Shown here: piece after piece, positions 17,927 to 26,608 of the stretch
Layout: every line of letters starts with the position of its first letter
Numbering within the stretch: position 1 is the first letter of the stretch
Assembly (NCBI GenBank): GCA_018242185.1
Contig: JAFECK010000002.1
Location: 1-64,000, forward strand
Direction of reading: 5' to 3'
From: Pseudomonadota bacterium
GTDB taxonomy: Bacteria > Pseudomonadota > Alphaproteobacteria > Rickettsiales > Midichloriaceae
DNA length: 64,000 bases
The notes under the pieces: generated by a model
Databases searched by the model: none
What the model saw: the letters and a program-made list of their open reading frames with translations, nothing else
Told to the model about the DNA's origin: nothing
Translations under genes and position numbers: made by a program

Positions 17927-18484
17927 ATGCGCAAATATCACATACTGCTAATATCAGCTTTTTTAGTATCTAGCTGCACTATACGCCCGCTGGCAACCCA
18001 TGAAAAAGAGGTAGGCTGCCAAATCAAAATCACTAAAATGAACTACGGTGAGATAAATAATAATCAAACTGCGTATCTCCAGCGCTTTTTTACTCAAGAA
18101 TGGGAGCGTAACCAATCTTGTAGTTATAGCAACCAACCTTATACCATGGAGCTGGATTTTACTACCCAAATTCGTCCCGCCTTCATTCAAGGTGATACGA
18201 CCGTTGCTAGGTCGGATATGATACTAACCATTCGTTATACAGTGCGGGATGAGAGTGGCCAACCAATTATAGACCATCAGAAACTCATGCTTATTGATAG
18301 TTATGACAACACTGAATCGCATTACTCTAACTTTATTGTGGAACGAGGGATCAGTAATAACCTAGTGCGCAATGCTGCAAAAGAACTGCGATTAGCAGTT
18401 ATTACTAGCATGCTACACCCAGATTACGCAGAGCCAAGCGCTGATTCTGGTAATTATGCCGAGCAGTTAGGAGCACGGCAATGA
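17927..18484 (+). CDS. LptE-like outer-membrane lipoprotein
   Basis: 185 residues. A lipoprotein signal is clear: basic start, hydrophobic core and lipobox LVSSC with Cys17. The residues just after (CTIRPLATHE) parallel the CGFRPLY start of alphaproteobacterial LptE, and the body is strand-rich with a C-terminal helix, as in LptE. LptE plugs LptD to deliver lipopolysaccharide to the outer surface. The similarity is topological rather than strong in sequence, so another small lipoprotein is possible. The last four bases overlap the start of the next gene (ATGA), indicating translational coupling. Confidence 0.6.
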   Translation: MRKYHILLISAFLVSSCTIRPLATHEKEVGCQIKITKMNYGEINNNQTAYLQRFFTQEWERNQSCSYSNQPYTMELDFTTQIRPAFIQGDTTVARSDMILTIRYTVRDESGQPIIDHQKLMLIDSYDNTESHYSNFIVERGISNNLVRNAAKELRLAVITSMLHPDYAEPSADSGNYAEQLGARQ

Positions 18485-19416
18485 AGCAGCTCCAGATCAT
18501 AGATGGAGCGCTCCGACTATGTGAGGTGCCTATACTTAAGCCTGGCCCTCAACAAATACTGGTGAAAGTAGAGGCTATAGGAGTGAATCGTGCTGATGTC
18601 TTGCAAGTCACTGGATTATACCCTTCTCCTGATGGCTCTAATGTACCTGGCCTAGAGATAGCGGGTTATGACGTGGATAGCGGAAGTAGAATCGCGGCAT
18701 TATTGCCCTCTGGCGGCTACTCTCAATACGTACTTGCAGATCGACAGCTCACCTTTAAACTACCAGATTGGCTGGATTTTTCTACTGCTGCTGCATTACC
18801 AGAAGCATTATGCACTTCATACATGGCGCTTATTGAAAAAGGCTCGCTAACGCAGTCACATAATCCTTTAGTAGTGGTTCATGGGGGAAGTAGCGGCATT
18901 GGCGATATGCTCTGCCAAGTGGCAAAAATATATGGGGCTGAAGTTATAACCACGGTCGGTTCGGCCACAAAACTGTCGTTCTGCCATAACAATGGAATTG
19001 CAGATGCCTACCTATATCAAGAGCAGACCTGGGTTGAAGAGACGAAAAAAAAAGGTGGCGCCTCTCTGGTTATCGATATCTTGGGCGGCCCCTACTTAGC
19101 AAATAACGTTAAAGCACTGCGTTATGGTGGCAAGATCGTTGTACTGGCAGTAATGAATGGTAGTAGTGGAGAGCTGCCGTTGAGTTCTCTGCTGATGAAG
19201 AATGCCAGTATTATTGGCACCACCCTGCGCTCTCAAGATGAGGAAACGAAAGGACGCTATATATCCCAAATAAGTGATATTATTGCACATATTAAAGACG
19301 GGCTAATACAGGTACATATAGATAGCACTTTTTCCATAACCGATGTAGATAAAGCTCATGCTCGCATGAATAGTCGAGAGCATTGTGGAAAAATTGTATT
19401 ACTGGCTGATTGGTAA
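18481..19416 (+). CDS. NADPH:quinone oxidoreductase, zinc-free medium-chain dehydrogenase
   Basis: 311 residues, as in the quinone oxidoreductase/PIG3 branch. The GroES-like domain has VEAIGVNRADVLQVTGLYP and PGLEIAGYDV. The Rossmann domain has HGGSSGIGDMLCQVAKIYGA, the NADPH-binding motif. KIVVLAVMNG and the C-terminal AHARMNSREHCGKIVL are typical. The zinc ligands of true alcohol dehydrogenases are missing. Likely role: NADPH-dependent reduction of quinones or reactive carbonyls in the cytoplasm. Start overlaps the preceding stop as ATGA. Confidence 0.88.
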   Translation: MKQLQIIDGALRLCEVPILKPGPQQILVKVEAIGVNRADVLQVTGLYPSPDGSNVPGLEIAGYDVDSGSRIAALLPSGGYSQYVLADRQLTFKLPDWLDFSTAAALPEALCTSYMALIEKGSLTQSHNPLVVVHGGSSGIGDMLCQVAKIYGAEVITTVGSATKLSFCHNNGIADAYLYQEQTWVEETKKKGGASLVIDILGGPYLANNVKALRYGGKIVVLAVMNGSSGELPLSSLLMKNASIIGTTLRSQDEETKGRYISQISDIIAHIKDGLIQVHIDSTFSITDVDKAHARMNSREHCGKIVLLADW

Positions 19417-19436
19417 TCTACTAAGGGGTTTGGTTA

Positions 19437-19856
19437 TTATTTCCTCCCCCTTGCAGCCTTATGCCCGATACCGTCATAGTCACGGCCCTGGTAAAATGCT
19501 AACTGCTTTTGTTGCCCTTCAATAACGGCCTCACGCACCATTCTCACTGCATTATCAAAATCAGAATCACCACGATAATCCTCCGCAATAGAGCTTATCT
19601 GCTCTTTATTTAAGCTTTTTAACTGCTCAACTGTCGCTACCTTATTACCAACCAAAAAAGAGCAAGCTTCGTGTTTTAACAAGTCTAGAGATGCTAGTTG
19701 CACCAATATATGGTTCAAATTTGATGCATGAGTATGATCTAGTGCAAATGACACTATATTCAGTACTTGTATATCGCTGAGTTTACTAACCAGCTGTGGC
19801 TTTATCATTCGATCTAGAAGAAATTTACGATTTCTCTCATTTTGCCGCTTATCCAT
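19437..19856 (-). CDS. hypothetical helical protein
   Basis: 139 residues from the ATG at 19856 (MDKRQNERN); an earlier in-frame ATG at 19895 adds 13 residues of AT-rich, non-coding-like sequence. Mostly helical: LSDIQVLNIVSFALDH and a run around QLKSLNKEQISSIAED. A basic tail ends in GRK. No signal peptide and no recognised family. It converges with the oxidoreductase, leaving only 20 nt between stop codons, and no terminator was seen there. Confidence 0.55.
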   Translation of the reverse strand: MDKRQNERNRKFLLDRMIKPQLVSKLSDIQVLNIVSFALDHTHASNLNHILVQLASLDLLKHEACSFLVGNKVATVEQLKSLNKEQISSIAEDYRGDSDFDNAVRMVREAVIEGQQKQLAFYQGRDYDGIGHKAARGRK

Positions 19857-20017
19857 ATTATAACCATAATTTACACATGTAATATATATTTGCATGGAAT
19901 AATTGCATAATAGTTAACAATAATGTCATCGGATTAGCAGTATACATAATATTGCCGTTACCTTTTTATTTTGCTAGCATCAGCTTGTCGCCAACCGAAT
20001 TTTATAGGTCATCATAT

Positions 20018-21823
20018 ATGTCGAATAAGTCAACAGCGCAATCAGTCAAAAGCAGCAAACTAGGTGTTTTACCAAGATGGGATTTATCGGATCTTTACGG
20101 TGGTATAGACTCTAAACAGATAAACTCTGATCTGGGGCAAATCGCCATCAAGGTCGAGTATATGGTTGATACTTATAAAGGTAAGCTAGAAAAAAGTGGC
20201 GATGGTAAATTTTTGGCCACAAGCATTAAAGAGTACGAAGTGGTGAGTGAGTTGCTAGCTAAAATAGCTAGCTTTGCATTTTTACAATATTCCACAGCGG
20301 TCAATAACCCACAGGCAGTCGCGTTCTTTCAAAACATCCAGGAAAAGCTGACAGACCTAACAACACCTTTACTCTTCTTTACTTTGGAAATTAACCGCAT
20401 TAGCGATGATTTATTGACTACCATGCTACAAGACAAAGAGTTGGCACGATACAAGCCATGGTTAAGAGATATTCGCGCTTTCCGGCCATACCAACTTTCC
20501 GATGCTGAAGAGGTGATACTGCATGAAAAAAGCTTAACAAGTACTATAGCCTGGAATCGTTTATTTGACGAAACATTGGCAGCACTACGCTTCCCATTTC
20601 GCGGTGAGGAGTTGGGTTGCAGCGCAGTTATGGAAAAGATGGCATCGCCTAATGAAGAAATCAGGCGAGATGCCGCCACTTCCATAAGCACAGTTTTGCA
20701 AGATAACACACGCTTACTTAGTATGATCACAAATACTTTAGCTAAAGATAAGGCGGTGATTGAAGCCAGGCGTGGCTTTAAAAAACCAATGTCTTCGCGT
20801 AATTTAGCCAATTTTATTGAAGATGATGTGGTTGAGGTGTTACTAACAACAGTGCGCAAAAATTATCCTAATCTCTCTCATCGTTATTATAAGCTGAAAT
20901 GCAAAATGCTTGGTAAAAAAGTGCTGCAATACTGGGATCGCAATGCGCCGTTTACAGAAATAGATGAGAGCATACCATGGAATAAAGCCGTTAGTACTGT
21001 ACTTGCCGCTTATGGTCAATTTCATCCACGTATGGAAGAACTAGGCCGACAATTCTTCGATAATAACTGGGTAGATGCTCCCCTTGAGCCTTCTAAGCGC
21101 ACAGGAGCGTTTGCACATCCTACAATACCTTCAAAGCATCCATATTTGCTGGTAAACTATGCAGGTCGTACTCGCGATGTCATGACACTAGCGCATGAGC
21201 TTGGTCATGGAGTGCATATGGTACTGGCCAATACACAAGGACCGCTAATGAGCGACACACCCTTGACTCTCGCGGAGACCGCTTCTGTATTTGGAGAACA
21301 GCTCACTTTTCGGTATTTACTTGCTAATGAGCAAGATAAGGAGAAACGTAAAATCATGATAGCTAATAAAGTAGAAGACATGCTAAATACCGTAATACGT
21401 CAGGTAGCATTCTGTGACTTCGAGCTGAAAGTGCACTCCGAACGCGCCAATGGCGAGCTCAGTTCTGAACGCATAGGAGAAATCTGGATGGAAACAGCGA
21501 GAGAAAGCTTAGGAGAAGGTATACACTTAGATGAGAGCTATAGCTGTTATTGGTCATATATACCACACTTTATTCATTCGCCATTTTATGTCTACTCTTA
21601 TGCCTTTGGCGACTGTTTAGTAAATTCCCTATATCAGGTATATTTAAGCGGTAAAGTGGCAAATTTTGAGGAATGTTATTTCCAGATGCTATCTGCTGGA
21701 GGCACTCTGAGGCATAAAGAGCTGCTTGCGCCATTTGGTCTAGACGCTTCTGATCCAGAATTTTGGCAAAAGGGCTTAGATGTGATATCAGAGTTTATCG
21801 ATGAGCTAGAGCGTATGGTATAA
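20018..21823 (+). CDS. pepF: oligoendopeptidase F, M3 family metallopeptidase
   Basis: 601 residues from the ATG at 20018; the frame is open further upstream only from a TTG with no ribosome site. PepF is a cytoplasmic zinc peptidase that cuts short peptides. The zinc motif HELGH is at 393-397, followed by GVHMVL and the downstream Glu ligand in LAETASVFGEQL. The N-terminal helical M3 domain is present (PRWDLSDLYGGIDS). The C-terminal PFYVYSYAFGDCLVNSLY and PFGLDASDPEFWQKGL match PepF. It would recycle peptides for a cell living on imported peptides (inference). Confidence 0.93.
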   Translation: MSNKSTAQSVKSSKLGVLPRWDLSDLYGGIDSKQINSDLGQIAIKVEYMVDTYKGKLEKSGDGKFLATSIKEYEVVSELLAKIASFAFLQYSTAVNNPQAVAFFQNIQEKLTDLTTPLLFFTLEINRISDDLLTTMLQDKELARYKPWLRDIRAFRPYQLSDAEEVILHEKSLTSTIAWNRLFDETLAALRFPFRGEELGCSAVMEKMASPNEEIRRDAATSISTVLQDNTRLLSMITNTLAKDKAVIEARRGFKKPMSSRNLANFIEDDVVEVLLTTVRKNYPNLSHRYYKLKCKMLGKKVLQYWDRNAPFTEIDESIPWNKAVSTVLAAYGQFHPRMEELGRQFFDNNWVDAPLEPSKRTGAFAHPTIPSKHPYLLVNYAGRTRDVMTLAHELGHGVHMVLANTQGPLMSDTPLTLAETASVFGEQLTFRYLLANEQDKEKRKIMIANKVEDMLNTVIRQVAFCDFELKVHSERANGELSSERIGEIWMETARESLGEGIHLDESYSCYWSYIPHFIHSPFYVYSYAFGDCLVNSLYQVYLSGKVANFEECYFQMLSAGGTLRHKELLAPFGLDASDPEFWQKGLDVISEFIDELERMV

Positions 21824-21833
21824 TACGTTAGGA

Positions 21834-22286
21834 TTATAGAGGTGTCTGCAGCACTTCCTTAAATGAAATCACCATCTTTCCACATAAAGCCTGCGCTAAT
21901 TTAAGCGCGGTCTCCGCTTCATTGACCAGTTCAATAAGATCTACCTTGTTAATATCTCCAGATATGGCTTTCTTTGCTGCGCCCTCCCCCTGTCGCACTT
22001 TATCTATTTGCTGCGCTACTACTCCAACAACCCCAGAAAAGCTTGCGACTGTAGCAGAGGCTGGGGCGGCAGTGGTTTTGATTATTTGCAAATCATCGTC
22101 ACGACGCAAAATCGCCGGCTGCCAGTTAGCTTGCTGATTAAGCTCCGGCTGCTGAGCCTCCATCTTACCTGTATTACCCTGCCCTGTAATTGCGTTAAGC
22201 TGCTGTATTTTGCTGGCTTTAGCTGCTGCCTGGTGCTTTGCGTAAGCAGTTAATGCGTTATTATAGGTCACAGAATTTATCGACAT
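21834..22286 (-). CDS. fliE: flagellar hook-basal body protein FliE
   Basis: 150 residues, somewhat longer than usual (about 105) because of a Gln/Ala-rich N-terminal part. FliE joins the MS ring to the proximal rod. The conserved C-terminal half is recognisable: VDLIELVNEAETALKLAQAL followed by SFKEVLQTPL. There is no signal peptide, unlike the two rod proteins upstream. It is the last gene of tal-flgB-flgC-fliE and starts 14 nt after flgC ends. Confidence 0.82.
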   Translation of the reverse strand: MSINSVTYNNALTAYAKHQAAAKASKIQQLNAITGQGNTGKMEAQQPELNQQANWQPAILRRDDDLQIIKTTAAPASATVASFSGVVGVVAQQIDKVRQGEGAAKKAISGDINKVDLIELVNEAETALKLAQALCGKMVISFKEVLQTPL

Positions 22287-22299
22287 TCTTATCTCTCGT

Positions 22300-22815
22300 C
22301 TATTTTAAGGCTTCCAATAGCTTATTTTGGTTGCTTTTTGTTATTTCAAATGAGTGCAGGTTAACCTCAAAACTGCGCTGCGCCTCCTTCATATCAGCGT
22401 TTTCAACTAGCAGGTTCACATTGGGATAACGCACCATACCTTCTGCATTAGCAGCAGGGTGATATGGTTGATATTTGAGCACAAAATCAGACTGATCGGC
22501 AACTGTTTTTTTCATTTTTATTAACTCAGCCCCGCTACGTTGGTCAGTAATAGTGCTCAATGTGGGTACTTTGCGGCGGTATGGGTCTTGTTTATGGCTA
22601 TTTGACGCAATATTAGCATTCGCAATGTTCTCCGCAATTACTTTCATCCGCTGATTCTGCATTTTCATGCCACTTGCAGAAATCGCTAATGCTCCACTCA
22701 TTGGATCTCCACCGCTTGCAGCTGCCATAGTTATGTTAGATAACAAAAATCCTAAAACAGCTAAACAATGCTTTGGAGATAGCTGTACGTTTGCAAATAC
22801 ATACTTTATGCTCAT
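22300..22815 (-). CDS. flgC: flagellar proximal rod protein FlgC with N-terminal signal sequence
   Basis: 171 residues. FlgC builds the proximal rod. The family core is clear: LAISASGMKMQNQRMKVIAE then NIANAN at 63-68, a YPNVNLLVE segment and the C-terminal AQRSFEVN helix. Before this core lie about 33 extra residues with a basic start and hydrophobic stretch (CLAVLGFLLSNITMAAAS) that look like a Sec signal peptide. The mature part from about Ser34 would have the length of a normal FlgC. An internal ATG at 22728 (MAAASGG) would give a leaderless form but has no ribosome site. The start codon touches the flgB stop. Confidence 0.87.
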   Translation of the reverse strand: MSIKYVFANVQLSPKHCLAVLGFLLSNITMAAASGGDPMSGALAISASGMKMQNQRMKVIAENIANANIASNSHKQDPYRRKVPTLSTITDQRSGAELIKMKKTVADQSDFVLKYQPYHPAANAEGMVRYPNVNLLVENADMKEAQRSFEVNLHSFEITKSNQNKLLEALK

Positions 22816-22816
22816 A

Positions 22817-23272
22817 TTATTGACCAGCTCCCATAGTTATTGCCCCATTCACTAATCCACGCATCTTATTATACAAGGTGATTGCTTGCTGAAACTCCAT
22901 GGCATTATCGCTTTTTTTCAACATCTCTTGCTCCAAAGTGACTGCATTGCCATTAGGCTTTATTTCATCTATTGGGGCTTTTATTTTGCTATATTGCGGA
23001 TCATTATCAAGTGAAATATGGCGTGGATGTGTGCTATATATACGTACCTCACTAATATCCTTGGATTGCTTTTGTATATCAATAGGTAAAAATTTTGGGG
23101 TTTCAGAGTTTGCTATATTGCCTGATATCACCTTATCACGCTCGCTTAAAAACCGCATATGGTCCATAAGAGCATTAGTGGTAACATCGGCAGCACTTGC
23201 ACTATCTATACATAAAGGCGCTGACAATAGTAGAATCAACATTAAACTACTTTTTATTTTTACTCTGTACAT
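22817..23272 (-). CDS. flgB: flagellar proximal rod protein FlgB with N-terminal signal peptide
   Basis: 151 residues from the ATG at 23272. The rod motif DKVISGNIANSETPKFLPID (46-65) and the C-terminal helix (AITLYNKMRGLVNGAIT) identify FlgB. Residues 1-27 form an excellent Sec signal peptide: MYRVKIKSS, then LMLILLLSAPL, cleavage after SASA. The mature protein has about 21 residues before the SGNIAN motif, close to ordinary FlgB, so the signal is an addition rather than a mis-set start. Flagellar rod subunits are normally exported by the flagellar type III apparatus without a cleaved signal. The start lies inside the last codons of tal (26-nt overlap). Confidence 0.88.
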   Translation of the reverse strand: MYRVKIKSSLMLILLLSAPLCIDSASAADVTTNALMDHMRFLSERDKVISGNIANSETPKFLPIDIQKQSKDISEVRIYSTHPRHISLDNDPQYSKIKAPIDEIKPNGNAVTLEQEMLKKSDNAMEFQQAITLYNKMRGLVNGAITMGAGQ

Positions 23273-23915
23273 AAGCAATCCCAGCCTGTTCAAATTCTAT
23301 CACCCCCTTAGCAGTCAATGGATGCGTGACTAAAGACCTTAGTATATGAGGAGAAGCCGTAATAACATCTGCTCCAGCTTTAGCAGCTCCTATAATATGC
23401 CCTTGGTGCCGTATTGAAGCAGCAAGTACCTGCGTGTTGATTTCCGGGTAGTGATTGAACATATCACAAACAGTACGCACTAACTCAATGCCATTATGCC
23501 CTATATCATCAAGCCTACCCATAAATATTGAAACATATGTAGCCCCCGCCTTTGCCGCTAACATAGCCTGCGTCGGTGAGAAGCATAAAGTCATGTTCAC
23601 CATAATGCCACGGCTTATTAAAGTCTTACAAGCGCGCAACCCCTCCATGGTAATTGGCAGTTTTATAGTAATTTGCGAGCCAAACCCCATATCTAACCAT
23701 GATTGCGCCTCATTCAACATAGCATTATACTGGCTTGCGATAACTTCTATACTAACTGATGTTTTCACCAGCTCGCAAATCTCTGCGATTGCCTTGCGCG
23801 GGTCCCTGCCAGAACGCGCAAACACTAATGGGTTTGTAGTAACACCATCTACTATACCAAGCTCGAATAGTTCGACTATAGCTTCAATGTCATCGCTGTC
23901 GACAAAAAACTGCAT
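23247..23915 (-). CDS. tal: transaldolase / fructose-6-phosphate aldolase family
   Basis: 222 residues, the short TalC/FSA type. It opens with MQFFVDSDDIEAI and has VDGVTTNPLVF, the typical first barrel strands. The Schiff-base lysine is Lys85 in ITIKLPIT, the same number as in E. coli FSA. The TLCFSPTQAMLAAKAGA and SIFMGRLDDIG motifs follow. Reaction: transfer or cleavage of a dihydroxyacetone unit from fructose-6-phosphate or sedoheptulose-7-phosphate. A strong GAGGAG site lies before the ATG. Its 3' end overlaps flgB, so it heads the flagellar unit, an unusual partnership. Confidence 0.92.
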   Translation of the reverse strand: MQFFVDSDDIEAIVELFELGIVDGVTTNPLVFARSGRDPRKAIAEICELVKTSVSIEVIASQYNAMLNEAQSWLDMGFGSQITIKLPITMEGLRACKTLISRGIMVNMTLCFSPTQAMLAAKAGATYVSIFMGRLDDIGHNGIELVRTVCDMFNHYPEINTQVLAASIRHQGHIIGAAKAGADVITASPHILRSLVTHPLTAKGVIEFEQAGIAYVQSKNKK

Positions 23916-24084
23916 AAAATACTCCTCATTTTCCTTATGATCCTGAGCTTAAAACAGCTGGAGATTTCAATCAAGAATATTTTCTTAAAAAACCTTAGCG
24001 CCCGATATATTATTATTTAGCCATAGCATTTCGTTCTGGATTATTGGATGTTTGGTGGTGAAACTAAAAAACTTTTTGAGCTCT

Positions 24085-24112
24085 TTCACTAAGCATTACC
24101 TATTGCTATAAT
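24085..24112 (+). promoter_or_regulatory. extended -10 promoter for the sensor kinase
   Basis: TGCTATAAT at 24104-24112 is a perfect extended -10 element. The -35 is weak (TTCACT at 24085-24090, 16 bp away). The leader to the ATG at 24184 is about 65 nt. Confidence 0.4.
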
Positions 24113-24183
24113 GGGTCGTATTAACTGTTATGTGGTGTCAACATCGCATAGTATTTCCAGTGATAACTTATATATAGTAATGC

Positions 24184-25548
24184 ATGTATCGTATTAGTAA
24201 AACTGTGCGTTCCCTTTTTATAGCAGCTTTACAACACCCACTACGTGGGTTATTGATGATTGCTGATCGTGCTGCTATACGCTTTTCTCCGAGGTATCAT
24301 ATTTTTTGGATTCTGGGGATGATATTTTGTATATACCCATTTGTGATAGATAATCTACCAGCAGTACCTATAGATTTCACAGATACAACGCACTCCTCTA
24401 TGAGTGATGCCATAAGCTTGGCAAGTGCACTGCGGGCAATTGGGATTGCATTATGTATTTTGCTCGCTACCCAAGCAGTCTGGCCACTAAAATGGCGGCA
24501 AAAATATCTATACGTTACTTGGTTTGTAACGTTGATGTGGTGCCTACCTATGCTAGGCTTATATGGCATCTTTACAGGTGAAAATAAAATATTTTGGCTT
24601 ATACATACGCTTACTGCTCTCTTTACATTGGCGGCTTTTGTCGATTTATATGCATTCCTATCACTCTCTCTGATTGGAGTCGTCATAGCCACTATTGCCG
24701 CTTTAATACAACATTACTTTGGTTATACCGAGCTACACCTTGTAATTCCCCATAAGCTAAGTACTACATTGGCTACTCTTTCTTATATTCCCCTGTATAT
24801 AGCTTCTATCATAACCGCGTATAAAAACAGAGAGCAGGAGCACAGAATGCGGTGCGCTTTCGGCAGCGCGCTATCACATGAGCTACGCAGCCCTATCGCA
24901 CAAGTATATTCCGGGGTAGAAGTGCTTGCCGATATTTTGGAGCGTGGCTACGCGATCTCTGGCACTATACCTAGCAAAGCGGATCTTAGTATGCTCCCAG
25001 TGAGTGATGACGATTATGAGATGTTGCTTTATTTGCAAGAAAGCATACCAGGCATCATTAGCCGTGGGCAAAAATACGCTACTAGTGTGATTTTAAGCAC
25101 CAATGGTGTTGGCGTGCAAAGTGATAATGCGATGCACAAAATTGCAGATGCTATAACAATTGCGCTGGAAGAATACAATCTAACTGACAGCGAGGCTCAC
25201 AGAGTCCATTTCACACCAGATCACGACGAGAAATCATGCTTTTATGGTTCGCTTTCCATGCTGGCTCTGGTGGTGCATTGTTTGCTGCGCAACAGCTTTA
25301 AATACGCTGGTCGTAGGGCAAGTATCTATATAGAAGTGGCGCACAACCAAATATATTTGCATGATGATGGCGCAGGTATCGCCCCACAAGCGCTCCCACA
25401 CATTTTTGATATGCATTATAATACCGGTGGTACTGGGCTGGGCTTGACATTATGCAAATCCCTGCTCATTAGTATGGGCGCAGAAATTGAGTGCCACTCT
25501 GAGCTTGGCAAAAAGACTGAGTTCATAATCACCTTTCCAAAGTTATAG
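24184..25548 (+). CDS. CqsS/LqsS-like membrane sensor histidine kinase
   Basis: 454 residues. The N-terminal part has about six hydrophobic segments between 38 and 212, with WPLKWRQKYLYVTWF in a short loop much like the membrane domain of Vibrio CqsS and Legionella LqsS. Next comes the H-box SHELRSP with His232, the N-box with Asn370 (LLRNSFKYAG), the G1 box HDDGAGI (393-399) and GGTGLGLTLCK (415-425). The end KTEFIITFP also resembles CqsS. CqsS and LqsS detect alpha-hydroxyketone autoinducers. There is no receiver domain, and no cognate synthase or LqsR-type regulator lies in the window. It could sense another lipophilic or membrane signal. Confidence 0.8.
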   Translation: MYRISKTVRSLFIAALQHPLRGLLMIADRAAIRFSPRYHIFWILGMIFCIYPFVIDNLPAVPIDFTDTTHSSMSDAISLASALRAIGIALCILLATQAVWPLKWRQKYLYVTWFVTLMWCLPMLGLYGIFTGENKIFWLIHTLTALFTLAAFVDLYAFLSLSLIGVVIATIAALIQHYFGYTELHLVIPHKLSTTLATLSYIPLYIASIITAYKNREQEHRMRCAFGSALSHELRSPIAQVYSGVEVLADILERGYAISGTIPSKADLSMLPVSDDDYEMLLYLQESIPGIISRGQKYATSVILSTNGVGVQSDNAMHKIADAITIALEEYNLTDSEAHRVHFTPDHDEKSCFYGSLSMLALVVHCLLRNSFKYAGRRASIYIEVAHNQIYLHDDGAGIAPQALPHIFDMHYNTGGTGLGLTLCKSLLISMGAEIECHSELGKKTEFIITFPKL

Positions 25549-25597
25549 CGCGCCATAAAATTATAAGGTATATTGGATAATATTACTTGAGTGACCT

Positions 25598-26608
25598 ATG
25601 ATAGAGCCCAATAAAGAAAATCGCGATATATTTAATCCAGAGATAGAAGATGCCGGTGAGACGCAGCTGCGCCCCCGCTATTTATCGGACTTTATTGGAC
25701 AAAAACAGAGCAAAGAAAGCCTTAGTGTTTTTATACAAGCCACAAAAGGGCGAGGCACTGCCTTGGACCACGTTTTACTTTATGGCCCGCCTGGGCTAGG
25801 CAAAACAACTATGGCGCAGATAATCGCCAGAGAATTAGGGGTTAATATACGCGTTTCTTCCGGACCAAACTTATCGAAACCAGGCTCTCTTGCTGCCATC
25901 CTTACTAACCTTCAACCGCATGACGTGTTATTTATTGATGAGATCCATCGATTAGCAGTCTCGGTAGAAGAAACTTTATACCCGGCGATGGAAGATTTCT
26001 GCATCGATGCGGTTGTTGGTGAAGGTCCATCAGCAAGAATCTTAAAGATCCCCGTCCCTAAGTTCACCCTCATTGGTGCAACCACTAGACCAGGTATGCT
26101 GAGTGGACCGTTACGTGACCGCTTTGGTATACCGCTACGTCTGCAGTTTTATGAGATTGACGAGCTAGAGGCGGTGCTAAAACGCAATGCTGCTCTGCTT
26201 AATATCAATATCACCCAAGAAGCCGCACATATGCTTGCTACATGTTCACGAGGCACACCCAGAATAGCCATAAGGCTGCTGAAACGCGTGCGAGATTTTG
26301 CCGAGGTTGCAGGAGAGAAAGAGATATCTCTAGCTTCAGTGCGTCAAGCATTCCATGCTCTAGAAATCGATAATCTTGGTCTAGACTCACTGGATCGTCG
26401 CTATATTGGCTATATTCTAGAGCACTATAAAGGCGGCCCTGTAGGAGTAGAAAGCATAGCTGCAGGAATGTCTGAAGATCGCGATACCTTAGAGGACACC
26501 ATTGAGCCGCATCTTATGCACATAGGGTTTCTTACCCGCACCTCTAGGGGTAGGATGTTGACGCAGAAGGCTATGGATTACATGCGCCAAAAACACGGCT
26601 TTGTTTAA
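25598..26608 (+). CDS. ruvB: Holliday junction branch migration helicase RuvB
   Basis: 336 residues, normal size. RuvB is the AAA+ motor that drives branch migration with RuvA. RPRYLSDFIGQ precedes Walker A GPPGLGKT (63-70). Walker B is VLFIDEIHRL. GATTRPGMLSGPLRDRFGI holds sensor 1 and the arginine finger. The C-terminal winged helix has YIGYILEHYKGGPVGVESIA. ruvA and ruvC are not adjacent, so the usual ruvCAB order is broken. The stop codon overlaps that of the convergent ankyrin gene by three bases. Confidence 0.97.
   Translation: MIEPNKENRDIFNPEIEDAGETQLRPRYLSDFIGQKQSKESLSVFIQATKGRGTALDHVLLYGPPGLGKTTMAQIIARELGVNIRVSSGPNLSKPGSLAAILTNLQPHDVLFIDEIHRLAVSVEETLYPAMEDFCIDAVVGEGPSARILKIPVPKFTLIGATTRPGMLSGPLRDRFGIPLRLQFYEIDELEAVLKRNAALLNINITQEAAHMLATCSRGTPRIAIRLLKRVRDFAEVAGEKEISLASVRQAFHALEIDNLGLDSLDRRYIGYILEHYKGGPVGVESIAAGMSEDRDTLEDTIEPHLMHIGFLTRTSRGRMLTQKAMDYMRQKHGFV

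Noticed and set aside
19952-20017. N-terminal extension of pepF from a TTG
   Set aside because: No ribosome site, and the family start fits the ATG at 20018.
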